A stretch of 64,000 nt of DNA from Spongilla lacustris (taxonomy: Eukaryota > Porifera > Demospongiae > Spongillida > Spongillidae): positions 1,585,853-1,649,852 of the forward strand of contig OX442435.1 in the NCBI GenBank assembly GCA_949361645.1. Reading direction: 5' to 3'. The position numbers were made by a program, and so were the translations under genes. This document shows, one piece after another, positions 56,082-64,000 of this stretch (positions are counted from its first letter, which is position 1; each line of letters opens with the position of its first letter). The notes under the pieces were generated by a model. It was not told the origin of the DNA. It was given only the letters and a program-made list of their open reading frames with translations, and did no database searches.

Positions 56082-57508
56082 TGTAGCTTCATCTTGCAAT
56101 CAAAATAACCATAAAACAGTTTGTTGTCATCTTTGAAATGATGGCCGTCAAAATAGAAGTCAAGCGGTTCATTAAAACAATTGAATTCAATTATTGCCGA
56201 AAAAGCCTTGCCTTAAGGTCCTATGCGGCTACCTCGACAGCTGCCCGTGTCACTCGATTCTGACAAATCGCGGTAGTGACACGCTGCCAAACAACAAAAG
56301 AAGCAATAGTTGTTCCTTTAAACAACACCTAACACTGAACTAGTCCATAAAGAATGCTATTTTTCACACCCTTACCTACAGCTACGTGTATTGTTCATAC
56401 GCAGCAGCTGCCATTAGCATTCTGAAACCGAGCAACGTACGCGCGCGCCCCGTTAATTGCAAAAATAATAAAGCCATGCATGCCTTAATCTACCGATAGG
56501 TATATAACAATGTATATGTTTTTTTTTTTTTTCCTTTTCAGGGAAAAAAAAGCCTGCAACTGTGCGGTACTATCTTTGGCTTTGCGGTTAAGTCACTGAT
56601 AGTCTTAAGGTCGTCTGTAATCGTCAGTAATTTCTTATCTCCCCCTCTAGAAAGTCTTCTCGCATTTTGTATTCCTGAAAACTCATGGACCCGGAGGTGT
56701 GTGCGTGCGTGAATGATTATTTTTCCTCCTATAGATTCTCGTCACAATTATGGTGTGCGTATAGCGTATACCACGTTTATGCATATGAGAAACTTGGTAC
56801 GTAAGCGAAGCAATAACTGATTTTATTTTCTAGCAGGCTCAATCTTCCAATGTAAACAAGGTACATTATAATTAATGTATGCGCTTAAAAGTTGTGTCAT
56901 ATGTACATGTACAGGCTCGGCTTTGAAGTGGTTTGCATATCAGACAGAAGATGCTGAAGGATACAATGTGTTAGGAGCTATATCTAATAGCGTAGCATGT
57001 ACATGTATACATGTATTCTTTTTTGAAATATTGTTATGAAGTGAACGAGAAGGTCGCGCGTAGGTATAAAGGGCGGGGGGGAGGGTGAAGGGCTGGGGAC
57101 CAGAGATGAAGGACTGGGGACCAGAAATTAGGATTGCATCATCAAAGAGAAGATTACCATTATGTATACAGGAAAATATACGCTTAGGATATCTCGTTAG
57201 TATCCAACTGATATCCGAACGGAGTTGGCTGTGTATAGCGTTGTCTTTTGTCGTATTCTTTCTTTCCATACGTTGTGCCTTGATGTACATTGTAGTGAAA
57301 TTCCATAACGTTGTGAAAAAACCACACATTGTGAAAGCACAATTTTATTATAAGCGAACACAACGTTATACCACACGATTCCCTCGGTTTGACAACAAAA
57401 ACGCATTACTTATTCCACGTTGTGAAATAACTATTTTCCCTGTGATAGTGCATGTGTCTGGCGTTGGGAGTTAGTCGGCGTCTGTACGTGTACACTGCTG
57501 CTGTCGAA
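56082..57508. other. Intergenic DNA, no supported gene
   Basis: A 129-codon plus-strand ORF (57085-57474) has no recognisable domain and is overlapped by a minus ORF. GGGGACCAGA words at 57096 and 57116 echo the CTGGGGAC ends of small MITEs elsewhere in the window. Confidence 0.45.
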
Positions 57509-57957
57509 ATGTCTTTAGAAGAAACTGGCCCAGGCGGAAGCTATCCTCTCCCAGATGTCCAGGGCTAAGAGAATTTAAAGCAGAAATTTCTGTGCAGCAG
57601 GACCAGCTCGTCCGATTTGACTGCGAAACGCTCCGGTCCAGGCAAGATCGACCCTACGCCTTTCGACGTACGGATGCGACGCAATACAGCTTTGTGGAGG
57701 AAGTTGTAGAGCACGTCAGGGAAGCATCCTTGCAGTTGGCGAAGGTGGATGGACCGAAGGCGGAAGTGGCAGCTAAGGAACTGAAGGAGGCGGAAGCTCT
57801 CCTTACTCGCCGGATGAGGATCACATATCCAGAAACGAGCGGTCAAAGGGAAAAGCAGATTAATTCGTGGTTTGCGAATCACCAAATATTCTACCATAGA
57901 CATGTGTGGAGTACTTCAATACCAAACACACCAGATTTTTCTCAGTATTTGCCATGA
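57509..57957 (+). pseudogene. Unrecognised ORF with an internal frameshift
   Basis: An ATG at 57509 begins MSLEETGPGGSYPLPDVQG and stops. In a frame shifted by one base the coding-like sequence continues LREFKAEISVQQDQLVRFD for about 130 codons to TGA at 57955-57957. The main part is hydrophilic and helical (EVVEHVREASLQLAKVDG; AAKELKEAEALLTRRM) and ends in an aromatic segment (NSWFANHQIFYHRHVW). I do not recognise a family. Sequence just upstream (TGTCTGGCGTTGGGAGTTA and on) is repeated at about 61505-61580, which suggests a dispersed element. It may be part of an unknown transposon. Confidence 0.45.
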
Positions 57958-58360
57958 GGGATTGTAAGTGCACTACATTTGGCATGATTTATAGTAAGGT
58001 AACCGTATTTTTCCTGTTTAAGCTTTTACTTCCCTAGGATTGTCATAACATTGTCCTCAATGTACAGGTAGTCAATGAGGTGCGTTTCTCATTACAATAT
58101 TCTACAACCATTTGTGTCAACACCTTTATGATTTCCTATTTTGCCATGAGAGAACCATATAGCAAGTACATCAAAGAACTATAATATGTATTGAAAACTA
58201 GGTCTTCCAATTTAAAAATCGGCTTCCATAATTGGAAAAAGGTCAATCATATTGGACCAGTGTGTTTTGTCTCCGTCTCGTGCCAACAAAATTGTACCAT
58301 AGCACATATGACGTAGCATATGACATAACAAGACGTAACATGACAGCATTGATGTAATCG
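57958..58360. other. Intergenic DNA, nothing seen
   Basis: AT-rich, without ORFs or repeats of note. Confidence 0.5.
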
Positions 58361-58362
58361 CA

Positions 58363-58641
58363 TGACAGATTTGGGCGTTGCTCTGGACCGGAGAGTCCGA
58401 TCTGGGCGTTACCCTTGGCCGGAAGTCGACAGAGACCGATTTGGGCGTGGCCAAGGACCGGAGCACTGAGACCGATTTTGGCGTGCCCCCGGACACTGGC
58501 AGGGGGGGGGGGGGGGGGGGGGGGGGGGCCCTTTTATATAAGGCTTAATTGTCTGTTAGGCAGCATCTGTACAGCCGCCCCCGCCGCCCCCCCCATTCGA
58601 TAATCGTATCCGCTTTTCGTATCGGGCCTGAAGCGACAACA

Positions 58642-58678
<37 letters not shown>

Positions 58679-59010
58679 TTTTCGTATCGCGGGTCTGACC
58701 CCCCCCCCCCCCCCCCCTTTCGTATTGCGGGTCTGCCCCCTCCCCCGCCCTCTCCTTTTTTAAATACGGTATCCGCTTGATTAGTAATGCACAGCAGAAA
58801 GGCAAGCTGGCATGTCTGATTTAATTGTGACGGTGTGGAAGTTGACATCGCCTTTAGCCTGCATAACAGTTAGGCAAAATTTAGCAGCCTGGGGTTGATA
58901 CGACGATGTCAACGTCTACATCGTCACGATGGACGGACACCATTTATAATTCCCCGCTTGCCTGCCTGCCTGCCGTACATTACTTGTGGTGGGGCCACGC
59001 CCAAATCGGT
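58363..59010. repeat. GATTTGGGCGT repeats with long G and C runs
   Basis: Direct copies of a unit of about 35 bp (GATTTGGGCGTGGCC, GGACCGGAG) occur at 58369, 58399, 58437 and 58473. An inverted copy GGCCACGCCCAAATCGG lies at about 58993. Between them are a G-run (58502-58528) and C-runs (58646-58678, 58699-58718), with TTTCGTATCG repeated between the C-runs. This could be a degenerate inverted-repeat element. Confidence 0.6.
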
Positions 59011-59640
59011 TTTTGTGTATACAGCCAAATCTTAACAACCTGGTAGTTGGCGGTACTGTACAGAAATGAGAGCCATGAATGTCCGTTCTGCACTCGGTTC
59101 AGAACTTACTTGAATTTTAACCATCTTAAAAAATTACACTTACAAACATTTTTTGGCACGGATTCCATACTATGCATAGCTGTTTTTGTTACATGTACGC
59201 GACCTACCGGGCCACCGTACATGTACGTGGTGTTGCGTAACGGTATACGCATCAATACGGCGACATATATACATGTGTTTTCTAGAAAATGCGCACAGAT
59301 TGATCGAACAGCAAGGAAGCTGGAAACAGCTTTCACGTCGAGGTAGCTTATCGTATTCTATTGTGTCTGCTTTGTGTTTAATGGTCTCCAAACGTTCTGC
59401 ATGCATGGTATTCACACCATTCACTTTCCCATTCAGTGTGGCACTATACTTCTGTCCAAACGCTGGTACAGCCTTTCATATAAAATGCATGCATGTGCAC
59501 AATATAAAATTTCTACAATAGTGCAGGCGATGTAGGCAGTGCAGATCTCTCAACTTAGCAATTGAAATAATGTCAGTCATTTCTTACCCTGAACTGCACG
59601 CTTATTGTAATATTTAGCTACCATGCCTACTTATGTTACC
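59011..59640. other. Intergenic DNA, no supported gene
   Basis: Overlapping ORFs on both strands (59047-59521) without domains. Confidence 0.45.
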
Positions 59641-59649
59641 GCTGTGAAA

Positions 59650-60045
59650 GCACCAAAGCGGCCACTGTACCCATGTGAAGGCACCATGCATAGCCAGTGC
59701 ACCCATGTGAAGGCATGCACCATAGCCAGTGCCGTTACTCAAGTGAAGGCACCATAGCTAGTGCACCCATATGATTGCACTATAGCCAGTGCACCCATGT
59801 GAAGGCACCATAGCCAGTGTACCCATGTGAAGGCACCATAGCCAGTGTAACTCAGTAGTACCTTCACATGGCCTGGGTACACTGCTATGGTGCCTTAACA
59901 TTGGTACACTGGCTATGGTGCCATCACATGGGTACACTGGCTATGCATGGTGCGTTCACATGGGTACACTGGCTATGGTGCCTTCACCTGGGTACATTGG
60001 CTACGGTGCCTTCACATGGGTACAATGGCTATGGTGCCTTCACAT
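59650..60045. repeat. Palindromic minisatellite (inverted tandem arrays)
   Basis: The left half has about six direct copies of ACCCATGTGAAGGCACCATA plus GCCAGTG. The right half has about six copies of the exact reverse complement, CACTGGCTATGGTGCC plus TTCACATGGGT. The turning point is near 59850-59870. Unit lengths vary (27-33 bp). Confidence 0.9.
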
Positions 60046-60118
60046 GTGTGCATGTGTGTGTGCATGTGTGTACATGTGTGTGTGTGTTTGTTACTTAGTA
60101 CAATACTTATGAGTTATG

Positions 60119-60154
<36 letters not shown>
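60045..60154. repeat. TG-rich and (AC)n microsatellites
   Basis: GTGTGCATG-type repeats at 60045-60090 and an (AC)n run at 60121-60154, also in opposite orientation to each other. Confidence 0.9.
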
Positions 60155-60156
<2 letters not shown>

Positions 60157-60582
60157 TAATAGCTGTGATGACGTAATTATACAATCCCTAGGTCTCGTGA
60201 GCTTGCTCGCCCATTATTAATAACTTTATTGAATGGATTACGCATAGAGAATAAATTATGCGATTTTTTTTGTCTTGAATTTAGTTCAGGAACAGTTCAT
60301 GGAATAATGTACATATATCATAATCGGACCGATTAATAGTACATAAAAAAACGTGTTTAAAATTATATTTGAAAAAAAAAAAGCAAGATGACCGCCTATG
60401 TATGGGCCATTTCTGGATATGATAAAAATCGCAGACAGAGATCGGACCACGGTTGGAGTATGATCGCATAATACGAAAACGATGAACTCGCTCTTGACTC
60501 GGACGATGAGAAGAGGCTAGCAAGGGCTGAAAAGGAGGCGGAGAAGAAGTTCAGGCAGCAAGAAAGAAACCTAAGCTGCCAG

Positions 60583-60929
60583 CAGTGGCGGCCTGGCTAC
60601 TTTATGGCAGGGGGTACACACTACAGATGGCGCCCCGCACTATATACGATTGGCAGAAGGGGGGGGGGGGGGGGTCCACCTCGCGATTGGCCAAATACAA
60701 GTACGGGGGGGGGGGGGGGATCCCCCTCGCAATTGGCCAAATACAGGTACAGGGGGGGGGGGGGGGTGTTCCTTTCGCAGTTGGCCAAATACGAGTACGG
60801 TGGGAAGGGGGTTCCCCTTCGCGATTGGAAACAAATTAATGCTGCATGACCACCCGCACGGCGCCCCTGGTGGTCCCGTGGCGCCCCATGTTTTAAGGCC
60901 GCTGGTGCCCCCCGGCCAGGCCGCCACTG
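60583..60929. mobile_element. Non-autonomous hAT element with 8-bp target duplication
   Basis: A 347-bp unit begins CAGTGGCGGCCTGGC and ends GCCAGGCCGCCACTG. It is flanked by identical 8-bp GCTGCCAG copies (60575-60582 and 60930-60937), the hAT signature. The interior has three to four copies of a motif containing TTGGCCAAATAC separated by G-runs, and no transposase. The host sequence reads smoothly across the insertion (an Asp/Glu/Lys-rich frame). Confidence 0.9.
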
Positions 60930-61009
60930 GCTGCCAGCAGCCATCGCGGCTCCACTGATGCCCGCCGCCGCAGGGGATGTTGTCCCACCGGTACGCATGC
61001 CATCACGCG

Positions 61010-61330
61010 GCCACCTAACAGGCCAACACACAGCCACCTAATAGGCCAACACGCGGCCACCTAACAGACCAACGCACGACCATCTAACAGGCCAATTAAC
61101 ATGCGCGACCAACACACAGCCGCCTTCTAGGCCAACGCGGCCCGTAAAAACTAGTATGCAGGCCAACACGCAGCCACCCAACAGCATGCAGGCCGATACG
61201 TAGCTACCTAACAGCATGCAGGCCAATACATAGCTACCTAACAGCATGCAGGCCAATACCAGAGATGGTATAGTATATATCTCTGTACTATCTCTGCCAA
61301 TACGTAGCTACCTAACAGCATGCAACGGAA
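61010..61330. repeat. Irregular 26-30 bp repeat
   Basis: Repeated CAGGCCAACACGCAGCCACC and TAACAG units, drifting to GGCCAATACATAGCTACCTA towards the right. Confidence 0.85.
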
Positions 61331-62480
61331 CCAATGAGTTGGTTGGTGTGCATGAGGTATGCTATCTATATGTCGTTGAGTGGTGTTGATGGTATTTATG
61401 CATAACTCTACCATGTGCATAGCTGTTGAGTGGAGTTGGAGATGCGTACGCATATTTGGCCATGCATATTTGGCGTACGCATATTTGGCCATGTGTAGAT
61501 TGGTATACATGTATAGTGTGTCTGGCGTTGGGAGTTATCCAATCTAGGCGTCTACATGTACGTATGCACTGCTGCTGTTCCCCCCCCCCCCCCCCCCCCC
61601 CCTTCAATTCCTCAGTGCAGGTATAAGTCTTATTATGCCTAGGTGAAGAGACAAGATGCATACAGAACCTAAGCAGACGAAGGAGTGAAAACAATTGGTC
61701 TTCAATGTCTGAATTTTTTGTGGTGTTAGCAGAGCAGTATCTACACGGTTTTTTCCTCACTGCTGTGAGGTTAATTTTTTCCTCTGAGGTGGTGTGGGCC
61801 ATGCACCACCTCTAAATAAAGTATAGGCTCATGCTCTGTAGGTCGATGTGTATGGTTTTGGTTGTATTGTCTAGTGTGTGGAGCTGATGACAGTGGCGTG
61901 CACAGCAGATAACGCACCCAAATATAGTGAAGAGTCATTGGGGAGGGTAGCGTGCATGAAGACCCCTCCCCAAGTCTTCAATCTATGTTCCTAGGGATAG
62001 CATACTCGCAACAGGAACGTTTAAAAGGAGTGCCAAATGTACCAATCGCTTCAGGATGTGTCCGCATTTTTCTTCAGGGGTCTGTTAGACCATAGATTGA
62101 AGACCTTACGGAACAATGTATGGTTAGACGCTTAACTGTTCGGGCAATTAACTAAAGTGAGTAGTACTGTATTTGGTGTTGATCTACAAATAGCACATTA
62201 CATCACATAGGTATATGTAACTTGTTTAGTATAAAATAAACAACCATATCAAATTCATTGGTTTTCCACGCTTACACTTGGCTACAGAGAAGTTTTTTTT
62301 TGTAGCTCTTGCGAATAGAGGCCTTCCTTTTTTTTTCTAAATTAGCTTTGTAGCGATCAGAGGCCTTTTGTTTTTTGCTAAATAGCGAGTACGCGGGTTT
62401 TAGCTTTACATTCTTGCAATGACTTTAATTGTAACCCTTCGTCTTTGGTTTGGAGATATTCCGCTCATCGTTCCGATCTC
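61331..62480. other. Intergenic DNA with a C-run
   Basis: The C-run at 61580-61602 and the repeated block at 61505-61580 (shared with 57450-57510) are the only structures. The minus ORF crossing the C-run (61362-61802) has no recognised domain. Confidence 0.5.
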
Positions 62481-62491
62481 TTCTTCTGTTT

Positions 62492-62551
62492 ACATGGAGG
62501 CGAAGGTACCAAGCCCGCTATCGAAAGAATCAACAAAGCGTCCCCTCAAAG
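62492..62551 (+). other. Possible 5' exon, unassigned
   Basis: ATG at 62492-62494 begins MEAKVPSPLSKESTKRPLK and meets a GTACATTA donor-like site. A plus-strand exon-like segment follows at 63291-63414 (TTGCTTGCAG acceptor, GTAAAT donor). The two are phase-compatible but unrecognised, and the second overlaps a competing minus-strand reading. Confidence 0.25.
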
Positions 62552-63073
62552 GTACATTACAGAACATTTAAATTATAAATGTAGGATCCCATGTAGTCTG
62601 GGAACTGTCAAATAAAAATTGGTCCCCACAAAGATTGTCCCCCTGAACCAAAAAAATGGTCTGGGGGATCCAATATTTTCTGAAAAACTTGGCCCCGGCC
62701 CCTATTAAAAAATTTTGTCCTCCCCTTTTTGCAGTTCTAACCACGTATACAGCAACTAGGCTAAGCTCAAACCAAGCATACAGCTTCGAACCAGACATAC
62801 AGCCTCGAACAAGGCATACTAATGCTTTCATTTTATATCGAGTTTCACAAGCGCTAGGATAGGTGTGCACACGCCGCCCGACCTAAAATGCCTCGTTCGA
62901 TGCCTGGTTCGAACCTGGGCCTAGTTAGGTTCAGCCTTTAAGGATGGTACGTCATTTGACATTCTTGCTATCTGGGTTTATAAATTTCAAGAACTAAATA
63001 CAATACCAAATCCACCAAAAGATTTATCAGTGAAACAAGTTATAAAAACACGAGAAGGTTGGTGGTATATTAC

Positions 63074-63265
63074 TATATAGGAATCAAATTTAGGTGATGG
63101 TGATGTAAAAGCAAGAGAACAAGGTTATATAGACCTATATTAGCAGCAAGTGACTTCATAGTATTAACAGTGTGTGCTAATATAAGTCTATATCATTATT
63201 CCTTATTCAATTAGAAGCCTTTTTCCCTTGCTTTTTAAACTACCATTACCTTTGATTCCTATATA
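63074..63265. mobile_element. MITE with imperfect inverted repeats
   Basis: The left arm (TATATAGGAATCAAATTTAG ... AAAAGCAAGAGAACAAGG ... CTATATTAGCA) pairs with the right arm ending GATTCCTATATA. It is noncoding. The ends and the GCAAG..AACAAGG core resemble the elements at 5.9 and 63.5 kb. Confidence 0.65.
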
Positions 63266-63456
63266 TCTTAATGTTTTTATTGCTTGCAGTACATTATCTC
63301 TGGGGTAATGTTGCATGCAATGCAATCGAAATCACTCCATGGCCGTCCTCACGATGCCACAATTACGTTAGGAAAAGTTTCGGTAGCAATCACAACCCAA
63401 GAATCAATGAAACAAGTAAATAGAAACATTTTACATTGTAAAGAATGATGGGCATT

Positions 63457-63600
63457 GGTCAAACAAGGACTAATCAGTTATATGGCATAATGTAATAATC
63501 GCATATTCGTACGATATATGTTGTATTTGTGCTATAAGTATATATGTATAGAATTTTTACATTATCACATATATAACTGATTAGACCTTTGTTTCCTAGC
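63457..63600. mobile_element. Inverted-repeat element in the second FAM3-like gene
   Basis: GGACTAATCAGTTATATGGC on the left pairs with ATATATAACTGATTAG on the right, extending through TTACATTA and AAACAAAGG over about 40 nt per arm. It lies between recognisable FAM3-like coding segments, where the central exon of the domain would be expected. Confidence 0.65.
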
Positions 63601-63699
63601 CCTACTATTGCCTAGAAATCCTATATACCTGGACCTACTTAGGTTTACTTGTCAACCCTGACCAGTATAAGTTATTACCCTGGTTATATCTTTACTAAC

Positions 63700-64000
63700 C
63701 TGGACAAAAAGACACAATATGCGCCCATCGGGAATATTTTTCAGATAGGTGACCAATGGTTCATCATTATTCGGTTGATGAGTGTCAAAACGAATTACCG
63801 ACATCACTCTTCCCTATATGTATGAAGAAATTTGGACTGATCATGCGCTGTCATAGTATATAGTACAATACAGCTGACCGTTTCTTCGTTCAACACAACA
63901 ACGTGGATTCCTCGAATATCAATCGATGAAACTGAGTACACCTGAACGTGAGTGTAGGATTCGGTGATATAGTTGAAGAGGTCATCTACAGAGCATTTTA
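63700..64000 (-). CDS. Second FAM3/ILEI-like gene, partial at window edge
   Basis: Two minus-strand exons are clear: 63879 to the window edge (SYTHVQVYSVSSIDIRGIHV then VVLNEET) and 63700-63813 (GRVMSVIRFDTHQPNNDEPL then YLKNIPDGRILCLFVQ). Both follow the ILEI domain pattern: a G..VVVLN strand, the FDT motif, and an IP.GRI.C.FV strand. The phase between them is 0. A further segment ending at 63349-63351 (FIDSWVVIATETFPNVIVAS, stop) resembles the last strand of the domain. The central DEGT-type exon is not found, and a MITE occupies that interval. The 5' end lies beyond the window. It is either a pseudogene or has an exon I cannot see. Confidence 0.55.

Noticed and set aside
57085..57474. 129-codon plus-strand ORF with a hydrophobic stretch
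   Set aside because: No recognisable domain, an opposing ORF on the other strand and no splice or promoter context; insufficient support.
58415..58848. Gly-rich and basic ORFs around G and C runs
   Set aside because: Homopolymer artefacts with no biological reading frame.
62890..62940. tRNA-like B box (GGTTCGAACCTGGG)
   Set aside because: No cloverleaf could be drawn and no A box lies at the right distance; at most a SINE or tRNA relic.

Overview
This is a stretch of animal nuclear genome, most likely from a sponge or another early-branching marine invertebrate. It has spliced genes with GT..AG introns (one only 54 nt), extracellular modules carried on phase 1-1 exons, a microsomal-triglyceride-transfer/vitellogenin-type gene, an ER Hsp40 gene, a CCN-like matricellular gene, a VWA/alpha-kinase gene and FAM3/ILEI-type secreted proteins. 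Intergenic and intronic DNA is full of small inverted-repeat transposons, decayed hAT, LINE and Ty3/gypsy pieces, and minisatellites with 19-32 bp units. The phylum is an inference from gene content and structure. There are two runs of N (18685-18884 and 50576-50775).

Layout. 1-950: a 153-bp tandem repeat. 3.96-4.2 kb: a CpG-dense palindromic block that abuts the first visible exon of a fibronectin-III membrane receptor (4206-5596, +). 5.9-10.0 kb: transposon debris (two MITEs, a basic ORF fragment, a decayed hAT transposase). 10057-13470 (-): a six-exon gene for a protein with two ubiquitin-like domains, a VWA domain and an alpha-kinase domain. 14.6 kb: a reverse-transcriptase relic. 15.9-17.5 kb (-): a decayed RING/zinc-finger gene resembling the RAG1 N-terminal region, split by a 22-bp minisatellite. 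19531-20190 (-): a small secreted coiled-coil protein. 20.9-24.6 kb: noncoding segmental duplications with an inserted transposon.

25395-31674 (+): a 12-exon large-lipid-transfer-protein gene (939 codons). One of its introns is a 1.5-kb CACTG-ended transposon whose terminal inverted repeats supply both splice sites in frame. 32.8-34.5 kb (+): a TRIM/B-box-filamin-NHL pseudogene. 35153-40066 (-): an eight-exon CCN-like gene (IGFBP, Kazal, VWC-like, TSR, TSR, cystine knot). 40281-48006 (-): seven 3' exons of DNAJB11; its 5' half, including the J domain, was not found. 53.3-53.6 kb: the end of a Ty3/gypsy element. 54857-56081 (-): a FAM3/ILEI-like gene with one apparent homopolymer frameshift. 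57.5-58.0 kb: an unrecognised ORF with a frameshift. 58.3-61.3 kb: repeats, including a palindromic minisatellite and an intact hAT MITE with its 8-bp target duplication. 63700-64000 (-): part of a second FAM3/ILEI-like gene.

Most complete genes encode secreted, extracellular or ER proteins (receptor, lipid transfer protein, ER chaperone, CCN, FAM3). They show no operon-like arrangement; each has its own orientation, and several have a recognisable TATA-like box just upstream. Exon structures were deduced by hand from splice signals and reading-phase consistency, not from transcripts.
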